Of a stretch of DNA of 64,000 nt, positions 33,238 through 42,540 are shown in pieces. The position numbers and the translations under genes were made by a program. Below the pieces are notes generated by a model. It had not been told where the DNA came from, did not search any database, and was given only the letters and a program-made list of their open reading frames with translations. The DNA lies in contig OZ240213.1 in NCBI GenBank assembly GCA_965197555.1, positions 1,426,001 to 1,490,000 on the forward strand, given 5' to 3'. The DNA comes from G965197555 sp965197555 (GTDB lineage: Bacteria; Chloroflexota; Dehalococcoidia; Lucifugimonadales; UBA3495). Within the stretch, counting starts at the first letter, position 1. The number at the start of each line of letters is the position of its first letter.

Positions 33238-33675
33238 GTGGACTGCCCCAAGTGTCAAACATTGCTGATGACAGAAAGATATCAGGGTGTCGAAGTCGAT
33301 AGATGCCCCGATTGTAAAGGTATGTGGCTCGACCACCCGGAGCTGGACGAGCTGGAAGACACTGTTTATTCAGATGACCGGTTGAAGGGCCTCATGGAGT
33401 ACGCTCACCGGGAAAGCGATATCGCCTGCCCGGTGTGCGGCGAAGGAATGACGACCTTTAACTACCGTGCCTATAACCTCCCGATTGACTACTGCGCCTT
33501 GGAGCACGGGTTTTGGCTGGACAGTGGTGAGGAGGATCGGGTGCTGGAGTTGATGCGGCAGCGCATCAAGGACATTGACCGGTCTGGCTCCGCCGAGGTT
33601 GACTGGGCGCACTTCCTGGCTAGAGCGGGGTCCAAGTCCTTCTTTGACCGGCTGAAAGGACTGTTCAGGGGTTGA
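33238..33675 (+). CDS. Double zinc-ribbon (zf-TFIIB-like) protein
   Basis: 145 residues starting at the GTG at 33238 with GGAG 9 nt upstream; an in-frame GTG at 33223 overlaps that site. The first ribbon is C3-x2-C6 … C23-x2-C26 followed by KGMWLD, the zf-TFIIB signature. The second is CPVC … YC-ALEHGFWLDSGEED, where one ligand seems replaced by His. A basic C-terminus (SKSFFDRLKGLFRG) may bind membrane or nucleic acid. Roles of this small family are unknown. Confidence 0.78.
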   Translation: MDCPKCQTLLMTERYQGVEVDRCPDCKGMWLDHPELDELEDTVYSDDRLKGLMEYAHRESDIACPVCGEGMTTFNYRAYNLPIDYCALEHGFWLDSGEEDRVLELMRQRIKDIDRSGSAEVDWAHFLARAGSKSFFDRLKGLFRG

Positions 33676-33721
33676 GACCTAGTCCTCGGTCAACCTTAAC
33701 TTGTTTAATGCTTTCTTCTGC

Positions 33722-34615
33722 CTAAATCTGCCGGAGCTTGGGGTCCAGCCGGTCCCGTAGCCAGTCGCCCAGCAGGTTCAATGATAACACCGTCAGCATA
33801 ATAGCCATACCTGGGAACATGGCTACCCACCAGGCAAGAATGATCACCTCGCGGCCGTCAGCCACCATCAGCCCCCATGCCGGCGTGGGCCTTTGCATCC
33901 CCACACCAAGGAAGCTCAGTGACGCCTCCAACAGGATTACGAACCCCATCTGAAGTGTGGCCAGCACGATGACAGTGTTGACCATGTTGGGGAAAATGTG
34001 CTGGGTGATAATGCGGAACGTGGAAGCGCCGGCCACCTTGGCCCGCGCGATGTAATCGCGCTCCCGGATGCTTAGTACCTCCCCCCTGACTTGTCGGCAG
34101 TAGTACGCCCATAATATGTATGCGATGACAATCAATACGGTTGTAAACCTGGCCCCGATGGACGATGCTAGCACCAGCGCAAAGAGAATGCTGGGTATGG
34201 AAAGCGTGATGTCCACCACCCGCATAATGATCATGTCCAGCTTGCCGCCGAAGTATCCGGCGATCATGCCCAGGCTGATGCCGATAAAGGCTCCTGCCGA
34301 GATTCCTATGAGTGATACCGCGATGGACACTCGGGACCCGTGAATGATCCGGCTGAGTACGTCCCGGCCCACCCGGTCTGTGCCCAGGATGTGTTCGCTG
34401 GTGCCCCCGGCCCATACAGGGGGTAAGTAGCGGTTTGGAATTCCGCCAGCGGTGGGCTCGTGGGGCGCTATCTGGTTGGCAAATATGGCTGGTATGACCA
34501 GCAGAACAAGGATGATAAAAATTGGTACCAGAGGCAGGCGCCGCGCCGCCATTACGCTACGGGCCACGCGGCTGGGTGCGTACCAGGGTGTTCTTACAGT
34601 TGTTAGCTCTGCCAT
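33722..34615 (-). CDS. Dipeptide/oligopeptide ABC transporter permease, DppC type
   Basis: 297 residues. N-terminal hydrophobic segment (PIFIILVLLVIPAIFAN), the DppC-typical HILGTDRVGRDVLSRIIHGSRVS, then the permease core with about five further membrane helices. The EAA loop carries 'ARAKVAGASTFRIITQHIFPN'. It forms the channel with DppB in the inner membrane. It is third in the order dppA-dppB-dppC read on the minus strand, 37 nt after dppB. No ATPase follows. Confidence 0.92.
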   Translation of the reverse strand: MAELTTVRTPWYAPSRVARSVMAARRLPLVPIFIILVLLVIPAIFANQIAPHEPTAGGIPNRYLPPVWAGGTSEHILGTDRVGRDVLSRIIHGSRVSIAVSLIGISAGAFIGISLGMIAGYFGGKLDMIIMRVVDITLSIPSILFALVLASSIGARFTTVLIVIAYILWAYYCRQVRGEVLSIRERDYIARAKVAGASTFRIITQHIFPNMVNTVIVLATLQMGFVILLEASLSFLGVGMQRPTPAWGLMVADGREVIILAWWVAMFPGMAIMLTVLSLNLLGDWLRDRLDPKLRQI

Positions 34616-34652
34616 CTCGTCAAGTCGTCTCTGACAATTCGGACAATGTCGC

Positions 34653-35576
34653 TCAGGACTCGTACCTGATCTGGGGGTCTAGGTACGCATAGAGGATATC
34701 TACAATCAGGTTGCAAAGTACAAAGATGCCCGCAAATACTATAACCACTGACTGCATCACCGGGTAGTCCCGATTTCTCACTGCTTCTATGGCCAGCAGT
34801 CCGGTGCCGGGCCACTGGAATACTTGTTCAGTAATCACGGAACCTGTCAAAAGCGATCCCGCTATTACCCCGTAGTAGGTTAAAGGCGCGATAGCGGCGT
34901 TACGCAAGCAGTGCTTCCAGATGACCTTCCACTCCGGGAGTCCTTTTATTCGGGCTAGCTTTACGTACTCGGAGTCCAGCACGTCCAGCATCGAGGAGCG
35001 CAGGAGCCGCATCACAGCCGCCACTTGAAACAGTCCAAGAGCTATAGCGGGCATCACCAGGTGTTCAATCCCTCCCTTGCCCGAGGAGGGCAGCCAACCA
35101 AGCTGAACCGCGAACACCCACATCATCATTAGGCCCAGCCAGAAAGAGGGGACAGACTGGCCCAACAACGCAATGATCTTCCCGAAGAAATCGAATGGGC
35201 TGTCTCTCTTGACCGCTGACAACACTCCAATAGGTATAGCAAGAAGGGTGCTGATGGCCAGGGAGAATGCTGCTAACTGGATCGTGGCCGGCAGGCGCTC
35301 TATGACCAGGCCCATGGAGGTTCTGCCTGCCTTGGTCAGGGAGTCGCCAAAGTCGCCTTGGGCCGCGTTGCGGATAAAGATCCAGTATTGTACCGGGATG
35401 GGCTTGTCCAAGCCCCATCGCTTGGTTAACCGCTCAAAGTCCGCCGGCGTTGCGTCGTCGGGTAACAGGACATCTAGCACGTTCCCTGAGATGCGTCCCA
35501 TCCCGAACACCAAGAAGCTCACTACTATGAGAGTGAGGAAGCTGTGGAAGATACGAATCGCCAGATATCTTTGCAA
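34653..35576 (-). CDS. Dipeptide/oligopeptide ABC transporter permease, DppB type
   Basis: 307 residues, TTG start at 35576 with GGAG 5 nt upstream. DppB features: a first helix (SFLTLIVVSFLVFGMGRI), the periplasmic segment with WGLDKPIPVQYWIFIRNAAQGDFGDSL, five more helices and the EAA-type 'YVKLARIKGLPEWKVIWKHCLRNA'. It pairs with DppC. The gap to the upstream binding-protein gene (216 nt) contains a stem-loop at 35720, which may lower permease expression relative to the binding protein. Confidence 0.92.
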   Translation of the reverse strand: MQRYLAIRIFHSFLTLIVVSFLVFGMGRISGNVLDVLLPDDATPADFERLTKRWGLDKPIPVQYWIFIRNAAQGDFGDSLTKAGRTSMGLVIERLPATIQLAAFSLAISTLLAIPIGVLSAVKRDSPFDFFGKIIALLGQSVPSFWLGLMMMWVFAVQLGWLPSSGKGGIEHLVMPAIALGLFQVAAVMRLLRSSMLDVLDSEYVKLARIKGLPEWKVIWKHCLRNAAIAPLTYYGVIAGSLLTGSVITEQVFQWPGTGLLAIEAVRNRDYPVMQSVVIVFAGIFVLCNLIVDILYAYLDPQIRYES

Positions 35577-35719
35577 CGTTACTCCAGGGTCACGGCTCCT
35601 TCAACCATAGACGAACCGCCTTGGACCCCGGCCTTCATGAGATTCGACCGCGCGCTGGTTAATTCTACGAGCTAGAGAGTGTCAGTCCCCCATCACCAAT
35701 TCATGGATCTTTCAAGGCA

Positions 35720-35750
35720 ATGCCGCCAGACCCTACGGTACTGGCGGCAT
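35720..35750 (-). promoter_or_regulatory. Intercistronic stem-loop between dppA-type and dppB-type genes
   Basis: A perfect 10-bp stem ATGCCGCCAG/CTGGCGGCAT with an 11-nt loop lies in the transcript between the binding protein and permease. Such structures often stop or process most transcripts, giving more binding protein than permease. No T-run. Confidence 0.5.
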
Positions 35751-35792
35751 CTAATTGAAAGCAATCCCTGTTGATCCCTTCGAAACCGGCCG

Positions 35793-37535
35793 TTACTTGG
35801 CCGCCTTAATGAGGTGGAAGTGGTCCATGGAGGTAGGAGTCTGGCCGGAGAACACCCAGTCCTCCACTATTTTCGGGTCCACTACGATTTCGAAGAAGAT
35901 CTGGGCTATGGGTATATTGAGGTAGTTGTCGAAGAAGTAGTCTCCCAGGGTCTGAGCGATAGCTTCTCTTTCAGCAGGGTCGATGGTGTTCTTCAGCAAA
36001 GCGTATTGTTCCTCGATAAAGTCGTTCACGTAAGCGTGAACGATGCCCTCGTCCGCGAAGAAGACGCGCACGAACTCTTGAGTCGTCCTGATCGGTAGGT
36101 CCCGGCTCCCCATCATCAGGTCATAGGCCTTTTTCTCAACGATGCTCGGGCGTATGGCTGCGTACTCGACCTCTTTGAGGTTGATCTTTATCCCCACCTC
36201 ATCGAAGTAAAGTTGCATGGCTTCGGCCAATTGCGGCATCTCCGGGTTGGCAGGGATGGGGAATGAAGCGTAATCAAATTCTATCTCCCCCGGTGCATAC
36301 CCGGCCTCGGCGATCAGCTCCCTGGCCCGATCCGGATCGTAGCCGTATTTGTCCTCAAACTCCGCTGGCCACCTGGGGTTCCAGCCTTCGTGGAAGGGAA
36401 CGAACCCGTAAACATAGACCGGGTCGGCGCCTCCCTTGTAGATGAACTCAAGGAGTTCAGCGCGGTTTACAGCCCGGTTCATAGCTTCCCGGACCAGTAT
36501 GTTGTCCAACGGACTGGGCTCACGGTCTACCTGGGTTGGGTCGCCAGTCAGGTGATATTGTCCCAGTCCAAGGACAACCGTCTGGTTGGCCGGTCCCTGG
36601 GACTGGATGACTTTCATGCCACGTTTGACAGAGTCCTCTTGGAGGTCGCGGCTGAGCATGACAACGTGGGCGTCACCGGACAGCAACTGGGCCAACCGGG
36701 TCGCGTCCTCAAACACAAAGCTGATCTGGAACTCTTCGAAATCGGGCGTTATGCCGTCCCAGTGGGTTGTTTCAGCAATCTCGTACCACACCCGCTGTCC
36801 GATCTCTCGGTCAACGTATTGATAGTGGCCGGTCCCCGCTGGTTTTTCATCGATGCCTTCCACGCCCTCGGCGTCCATCTGGGCCTTGCTCAAGAGGTAC
36901 ATGTCCCCGGAGGTCTTGGAAAACAAACGGAGGCCATCTAGGTACGGGTTGGGGAATTTGAAAGTGACCCGGCTATCGTTTTCTACAACAATCTGTTCAG
37001 TACGCCAGACCGAACTCATGGTGGCTACCGAGTCCTCTCCGCTCAACAGGTTGAATATGTTCTCCACATCCGCAGCCGAGAATTCTCCCCAGCCGTAGTG
37101 GAAGGGCACACCCTGCCGCAGGTCGAAGCTCCACTCAGTGAAGTCGTCGTTGGAGGACCAGCTTGTAGCCAGCCCGGGCTCCGCCGCCCCGGTTGCCGGA
37201 TTGTTGGCCAGCAGCGTCTCAGCGAAGGGGATATGCTGCGTCAAAAGGGACCAAGGGCCGGCCCATATGCGGTTAGTCTCGTGGATTGGTGGCATCGACA
37301 TAATGACGCGCTTCACTTTGGCGGCACTGGCGGGTACCGCCGTGGCCGCGGGCATGGCTGTCGGCACCGGAGCCGTCGTCGCGGCTGGCGCGGCCGTGGC
37401 TTGTACTACAGGGGCAGCCGTCGCCTCCGGAACTGGAGCCGCTGATTCCCCGCAAGCCACCGCAATTAGGGGAACCAACGCTAGAAGCATCACCAACAAC
37501 ATATGAGGCCTGAGCCACGACCTATGCATTTCCAT
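35793..37535 (-). CDS. Peptide ABC transporter substrate-binding lipoprotein (SBP family 5)
   Basis: 580 residues with a lipoprotein signal (HMLLVMLLALVPLIAVAC, lipobox IAVAC, C28). An Ala/Pro/Thr/Val-rich spacer follows to about 70, as in Chloroflexota surface proteins. The SBP_bac_5 domain then shows TEWSFDLRQGVPFHYGWGEFSAADVENIF, NDSRVTFKFPNP and VREAMNRAVNRAELLEF. It captures peptides, nickel or other ligands outside the membrane for the DppBC permease. GGAGG lies 3 nt before the first ATG and 9 nt before a second at 37529, so the second is equally likely. Confidence 0.9.
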   Translation of the reverse strand: MEMHRSWLRPHMLLVMLLALVPLIAVACGESAAPVPEATAAPVVQATAAPAATTAPVPTAMPAATAVPASAAKVKRVIMSMPPIHETNRIWAGPWSLLTQHIPFAETLLANNPATGAAEPGLATSWSSNDDFTEWSFDLRQGVPFHYGWGEFSAADVENIFNLLSGEDSVATMSSVWRTEQIVVENDSRVTFKFPNPYLDGLRLFSKTSGDMYLLSKAQMDAEGVEGIDEKPAGTGHYQYVDREIGQRVWYEIAETTHWDGITPDFEEFQISFVFEDATRLAQLLSGDAHVVMLSRDLQEDSVKRGMKVIQSQGPANQTVVLGLGQYHLTGDPTQVDREPSPLDNILVREAMNRAVNRAELLEFIYKGGADPVYVYGFVPFHEGWNPRWPAEFEDKYGYDPDRARELIAEAGYAPGEIEFDYASFPIPANPEMPQLAEAMQLYFDEVGIKINLKEVEYAAIRPSIVEKKAYDLMMGSRDLPIRTTQEFVRVFFADEGIVHAYVNDFIEEQYALLKNTIDPAEREAIAQTLGDYFFDNYLNIPIAQIFFEIVVDPKIVEDWVFSGQTPTSMDHFHLIKAAK

Positions 37536-37931
37536 TTACCTCCGGTAGATACTTGGTTGGCCGGCTATGGCCTGGGACGCTGCCTCAACATCGCGGCGTC
37601 TCCTTACAAGCTGCCCGTCTAGTACACCTTTGATGACGGAAGCTAACAAGAAACCCGCCGCAATGTCAACGGATTTGGTGATTGGGTCTGGGGCAATCGG
37701 GTCACAAATACAGAAGTTGTTCCTCCCCTTGGTAGTGGGGTGGAGCAATCGACGCCGGTGAACGGTGCAAGGAACACCCGCACCAAGGCTATGCTATTTG
37801 GCGTTGGTTATTGCCTCCCATGGGGCAATGTAATAACCACTGCCCATTTAGGCGTCGATTACTTTCGTTGACACCTAATGTGCCTGCGATTAAGCTATCC
37901 TTGCCTATCTCGGATACAACGGAGGCGAAGA
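37536..37931. other. Divergent intergenic region
   Basis: It must hold the promoters of the dppABC operon and of the LigB-like gene. Only the latter is readable (37868-37896). No other feature is supported. Confidence 0.4.
37868..37896 (+). promoter_or_regulatory. Sigma-70 type promoter of the LigB-like gene
   Basis: TTGACA (37868-37873), 17-bp spacer, TAAGCT (37891-37896). Start about 37903, 29 nt before the ATG at 37932. Confidence 0.55.
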
Positions 37932-38996
37932 ATGGCTGAAATACTGGGCATTGGTGTAACTCACTATCCGCCCTTGATTACGCCGGACGAGGAAGGGAGG
38001 TTTCCTCTGAAAATCACTATGCAAAGGGATGAGCGGGTCCCAGAGCATATGAAGAACCCGTCCAACTGGCCTGAAGCCATGCGGATCGAGTACGGCGAGG
38101 ACGAGGGTGTTGCAGCAGCCGGGGTCCACCGGCAGCGGCTGGTCAGCAGCTTCCGGGCGGCCAGAAAAGAGATCGACGCCTTCGACCCGGATTTTCTACT
38201 GATCTGGGGGGACGATCAGTACGAGAATTTCAGGGAGGATATAATTCCGCCTTTCTGCCTACTGGCCTACGACCAAGTGGAGTGCAGGCCCTTCTCCAAT
38301 CCCGACGGCAGCACCAAAAGCAACGTTTGGGGTGAAAGCGGTGAGACGCCCTTTAAGTATCGAGGACATCCAGAGGGCGCACGGTTCCTGGCTGGCCGGT
38401 TGATCGAGCAAGGAATCGACATCGCTTATGCCTACAAGCCCCTGCACCAACCCGGCCTGGCCCACGCTTTCATCAACACCCTTCTCTATTTGGACTATGA
38501 TAGGCAGGGCTTCGACTACCCGGTGGTCCCCTTTGCGGTGAATTGCTACGGTAGCAAGGTGATAAGCAATCGAGGCGGTATATTGCCCTACAAAGAGAAC
38601 GGCAAAGAGCTTCCTCCTGATCCACCGGGGCCAACCCCGAAGCGCTGCCTGCAGGTCGGCGCCGCCACAGCCAACGCCTTAGCCGAGAGCCCTTGGCGCA
38701 TAGCGCTGGTCGCGTCATCCAGTTGGTCCCACGCGTTCCTTACAGCGAAGAACTCCTGGTTGTGGCCCGATATTGAATCGGACCGGGCCCGGTTCGAGGA
38801 GCTGCGCAATGGCGATTACCAGGCATGGGGCCAGGTGTCCACTTCGATGATCGAGGAAGCTGGCCAGCAGGAATTGCTTAACTGGGCCTGCTTGTTGGGG
38901 GCCATGCAACAATTGGACTGTAAGCCGGAGGTCATAGACTATATTGAGACCTACGTTTTCAATTCCAACAAATGCATCGCGGTTTTTAAGCCCTGA
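37932..38996 (+). CDS. LigB-like (class III extradiol) dioxygenase family protein
   Basis: 354 residues from the ATG at 37932, which follows GGAGG by 6 nt. The protein begins ILGIGVTHYPPLI, where the His is in the position of the first iron ligand of LigB-type extradiol dioxygenases. FLLIWGDDQYENF supplies the strand before the active site, and VASSSWSHAFLTAKN near 280 holds a likely catalytic or ligand His. The family opens catechol-type rings with Fe(II) and O2, or performs related cleavage. The N-terminal 'DEEGRFPL' and WPEAMR region is an insert. It suits aromatic degradation with the Rieske and FAH genes of the window, though they are not adjacent. Confidence 0.75.
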   Translation: MAEILGIGVTHYPPLITPDEEGRFPLKITMQRDERVPEHMKNPSNWPEAMRIEYGEDEGVAAAGVHRQRLVSSFRAARKEIDAFDPDFLLIWGDDQYENFREDIIPPFCLLAYDQVECRPFSNPDGSTKSNVWGESGETPFKYRGHPEGARFLAGRLIEQGIDIAYAYKPLHQPGLAHAFINTLLYLDYDRQGFDYPVVPFAVNCYGSKVISNRGGILPYKENGKELPPDPPGPTPKRCLQVGAATANALAESPWRIALVASSSWSHAFLTAKNSWLWPDIESDRARFEELRNGDYQAWGQVSTSMIEEAGQQELLNWACLLGAMQQLDCKPEVIDYIETYVFNSNKCIAVFKP

Positions 38997-39139
38997 TGCG
39001 ATGGCCCAGGCCGAATGATAAGTAGGAACTCACCCACCACTCTTCCGCCTCAGACGGTGCCGGCCACCTTAAGTAAGGTGATCACGAGCCTGGCATTTGT
39101 GCAAATTCCCAACGGCTGCCAGACCGTGAGTAGTGAAAT

Positions 39140-40238
39140 ATGAGAGACGGTTACAAAGTTTACGACACGGACACCCACGTCAACCCGGTTGCGGAAGTCC
39201 TGGAGAAATATGTAGACTCCGGCTTCAGACCCCGGTTGCCTGAGCTGGAGCCCTATAAAGTCCCCGCGGGACAGAGCGAGGACGGCGGGCAGCAGCTCCA
39301 CCAGTACCGGGTCAACACCAAGCTGTACCAGAGAATCCTGGGCACCGCCGGGCCTGACGAGTCCTTCACCGGGCGCGGCACTACCTGGATGGGCACCAGG
39401 CAGCCCCGGGGAGGGGTCCAAGACGATAATGCCGCCAACCGTGTCAAGGACCAGCACGGTGGCGCTGGATGATCTTGAATTCGAGCTTGGGCTGACTAGG
39501 GCTTATCACCGGCACATGGCCGACTTCTGCGGCCAGTACCCTGACCGGCTCAAGAGCATGGTTATCGCGTCTACCAGATCTGTGGAGGAGGCAGTGAGCG
39601 AAATTCACCAGTGGGGCGCCTCCAAGTGGGCGGTCGCGGTTATGCCCCTGCTGAGCGAGCACAAGCCCGTGGACCATCCGGACCTGGAACCCATCTGGAA
39701 AGCAGCCGTGGAGCACGACCTCCCCATCGTGCATCACAGTTTCACCTGGAACCCTCCTTACTTTCCTGGCTATCAGGACCTGTGGGACAATATTTTCCTG
39801 GGCAGGCTGGCGTCCCACCCCTGGGGCGCCATGCGGTTCATGGCGGCGTTCATCGGTTCAGGCATCATGGAAAGGTACCCCGAAATCCGGATGGGTGTGC
39901 TAGAGGGCGGCTTCGGTTGGCTCCCCTTCTGGTCCCGGAGAATGGATGAGCAATACAGCTACGTGGGCGGGACCGCCCAGTTGCAGCGAAAATGCAGCGA
40001 CTATATTAACGGAGGCCGGTTCTTTTGCAGCATAGAAATGCACGAGGGCGAGGATATGTTCAACGTCGTCACCGGTTTCTTGGGGAATGAAGTGCTGATG
40101 TATGCCTCTGACTATCCCCACTCAGAGTGCAGATTCCCGGAATCGGCCGACCACGTGCTGGGCTGGTCCAGCTTGGACCGCGTTACCAAACAGAACCTGA
40201 TGTGGGACAACCCCAACAGGTTCTACAAGCAGACTTAA
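39140..40238 (+). pseudogene. Amidohydrolase 2 (TIM-barrel) gene broken by a frameshifting deletion
   Basis: Two frames of one gene. Codons from 39140 give YKVYDTDTHVNPVAEVLEKYV, the 'D-T-D-x-H' metal start of amidohydrolase 2 proteins, up to DDNAANRVKD. From about 39450 the +1 frame gives TSTVALDDLEFELGLTRAYH and runs to a TAA at 40238. That part includes LPIVHHSFTW (metal His), HPWGAMRFMAAF, YPEIRMGVLEGGFGWLPFW and the Asp-containing MYASDYPHSECRF. Around 15-20 residues normally joining these parts (a strand with G-x-D) seem to be missing. The junction has the short repeat GGAC, fitting a microhomology deletion, or it is an assembly error. Confidence 0.8.
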
Positions 40239-40294
40239 CCCTTCCCGGACTTTGGGGCAGTCTCAACACGTCGGACAGAGAGGAGGAGCAAAAC

Positions 40295-41263
40295 ATGGCC
40301 AAAAACTTCAACATCTCCGTGGGTACTATCGGCGCAGGACTTTGGCATAGCCCCAACGGCGGCGAAAGCTGGAACCGCGCCGGTGGCATTTGGGGCGATA
40401 GCCGTGTTTATGGTCTTTGCGTCCATCCGAAAGACCCGGCGACTGTGTATGCAGGCACCGACGAGGGCATCTTCCGCAGCAACGACGGTGGCAAAAGCTT
40501 TGGACGAGTTGATTCTCCGATGGACTCGATGCAAGTCTGGAAAATCGCGGTTGACCCGGTGGGGCCGGACATAATCTTTGCTGGAACCAGTCCGTCGGCG
40601 CTGTTCCGTTCCCAAGATGGCGGCCAGCATTGGGAGAAGCTGACCGTGGATATGGCCGAGGAATGCCCCAACGTTCGCGTTCCCCGAGTCACCGCGCTGC
40701 AAGTAGACCCTTTGGACCACAACATTATTTGGGCAGGCGTAGAGGTGGACGGAGTGCGCCGTAGTCTGGACGGCGGAGACACTTGGACCCGGATCAACGG
40801 AGGTCTCCATGACCCGGATATTCACGGCATGGCGTTCAGCTTGGCCGACCCCAAGACAGTGTTGACCAGCACGCCGCGTGAGGTGTTCGTCAGCACCGAT
40901 ACCGGGGAAAGCTGGCAGGGGCTTGGAGTCAATAAGCACTTCTCGTTGCCCTATTGCCGGGAGATAGCGGTCAAGGAGGACGACCCCCAGGTCATGTTTG
41001 TGGCGACCGGCGATTCACCCTTTGGGAGCACGGGGAACATACAGCGGACCACCGACCGGGGCGAGACTTGGTCCACGGTGTCCCTTCCTGTGGACCCAAA
41101 CACGCCCATGTGGTCTTTCGCCACCCATGCGGCCGACCCGGACTTGATTCTGGCTTGCAGCCACTACGGCCAGATATTCGCCAGCGCCGACGGTGGAGAC
41201 TGGTGGGTGAAGTTACGCAAAGAGTTCACCGAAATCAGGAGCATGGTCTGGACGCCAAACTAA
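40295..41263 (+). CDS. BNR/sortilin-type beta-propeller protein
   Basis: 322 residues, ATG at 40295 after GGAGGAG. Repeated 'SxDGGxxW' Asp-box motifs: SPNGGESWNR, SNDGGKSFGR, SQDGGQHWEK, SLDGGDTWTR, STDTGESWQG, TTDRGETWST and SADGGDWWVK, each about 45-50 residues apart. This makes a seven-bladed propeller like YCF48 or exo-alpha-sialidase-like proteins. No signal peptide is seen, so it is probably cytoplasmic. Function unknown. It follows the broken amidohydrolase by 56 nt and may have belonged to its operon. Confidence 0.85.
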   Translation: MAKNFNISVGTIGAGLWHSPNGGESWNRAGGIWGDSRVYGLCVHPKDPATVYAGTDEGIFRSNDGGKSFGRVDSPMDSMQVWKIAVDPVGPDIIFAGTSPSALFRSQDGGQHWEKLTVDMAEECPNVRVPRVTALQVDPLDHNIIWAGVEVDGVRRSLDGGDTWTRINGGLHDPDIHGMAFSLADPKTVLTSTPREVFVSTDTGESWQGLGVNKHFSLPYCREIAVKEDDPQVMFVATGDSPFGSTGNIQRTTDRGETWSTVSLPVDPNTPMWSFATHAADPDLILACSHYGQIFASADGGDWWVKLRKEFTEIRSMVWTPN

Positions 41264-41422
41264 GGGCCATACACCACGTCTCGGTTCATCAGATTAGGTA
41301 CTCTTCCGAGAGGGTGGGCTATTCTGACCCAGGATAGGTCCGTACGCTATGGTGAAGTTGATCATGACACGGACACTTCACACGAATTCATAGACATCAA
41401 TAGACATGATAGGAGGATGGCA

Positions 41423-42364
41423 ATGCCGTTAGACCCGCAGGCTCAAGCAGTTCTTGATCAGATAGCTTCCCTGGGGCTCCCACCCAACCACACGGTGTCT
41501 CCCGCCCAAGCCCGAATCAACGCCGCTTCCAGGCCCAGGACACCGGGCCCCGAGGTCACAAAGGTGGAGGACCGAAATATTCCCGGCCCGGACGGCGACG
41601 TGCCGGTCCGCATATACACGCCAGAGGCCACTGGGCCGCTGCCAGTCCTGGTATGGTTCCACGGGGGAGGTTGGGTCATAGGTGACCTGGAATCTGCTGA
41701 TGGTACCGCCCGCCACCTAACCGTTGGGGCCGGTTGCGTGGTAGTCTCGGTAGACTACCGTCTGGCGCCGGAAACCAAGTTCCCTGGCCCAGTTGAGGAC
41801 TGTTATGCAGCAACCCAATGGGTCGTTGAAAACGCATCGAGTCTGGGCATCGACCCCAGTCGGGTCGCGGTGGGAGGCGACAGCGCCGGCGGCAACCTGG
41901 CGGCGGCGGTGGCCCTCATGGCCAGGGACCGAGCCGGTGCCGCATTGGCCTTCCAGCTATTGGTCTACCCGGTGACTGCCCGGGACTTCAGCAGTGGTTC
42001 CTACCAGCAAAACGCCGAGGGGTACATGCTGACCCAAGACGGTATGCGGTGGTATTGGGACCAGTATTTGCAGCGGTCGGCTGACGCGGATAATCCCTAC
42101 GCAGCACCGCTGCGAGCTCAAGACCTGAGCCGACTGCCCGAGGCCCTGGTTATCACCGCTGAGTTCGATCCCCTTAGGGACGAAGGGGAAGCCTATTCCC
42201 AGCAGCTCCAAGGGGCGGGGGTGACCTCGACCAGCACCCGGTATGACGGCATGATTCACGGTTTCTTCGGGATGCCCGATGCAGTGGACAAGGGCAGACA
42301 GGCTATCGACGAGGCTACCAGAGCACTCCGGGCAGCATTTGGCAGGACTGGAGTGACGGCATAG
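41423..42364 (+). CDS. Alpha/beta hydrolase of the hormone-sensitive-lipase (esterase) family
   Basis: 313 residues from the ATG at 41423 (GGAGG 6 nt upstream; an ATG at 41417 directly abuts that site). HSL family motifs are the oxyanion HGGGW (about 80-84), the nucleophile elbow GGDSAGGN (Ser about 154), Asp in TAEFDPLRDEG (about 249) and His in MIHGFFGM (about 279). It should hydrolyse short-chain esters or carboxylic-acid derivatives in the cytoplasm. SVDYRLAPE is fully typical. It is followed by a terminator-like hairpin. Confidence 0.93.
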   Translation: MPLDPQAQAVLDQIASLGLPPNHTVSPAQARINAASRPRTPGPEVTKVEDRNIPGPDGDVPVRIYTPEATGPLPVLVWFHGGGWVIGDLESADGTARHLTVGAGCVVVSVDYRLAPETKFPGPVEDCYAATQWVVENASSLGIDPSRVAVGGDSAGGNLAAAVALMARDRAGAALAFQLLVYPVTARDFSSGSYQQNAEGYMLTQDGMRWYWDQYLQRSADADNPYAAPLRAQDLSRLPEALVITAEFDPLRDEGEAYSQQLQGAGVTSTSTRYDGMIHGFFGMPDAVDKGRQAIDEATRALRAAFGRTGVTA

Positions 42365-42405
42365 CCTAACCAATTAGCCGCCAAGCTTCGGAATTCCTAA
42401 GTCTC

Positions 42406-42435
42406 ACTACGCCTGGCATACGTGTCAGGCGTAGT
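42406..42435 (+). terminator. Hairpin after the esterase gene
   Basis: A perfect 10-bp stem ACTACGCCTG/CAGGCGTAGT with a 10-nt loop, 42 nt after the stop. Only short T stretches follow. Confidence 0.5.
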
Positions 42436-42540
42436 CTAGTCTTGTGAACGAGGCCTTGGGACTCGCCCGCCGCTTGGAGATCGAGCAGCTAGAATCGAGC
42501 TGCTAGAATAGACCCAAATTGTAAAGAGAGGACCGCTCCT

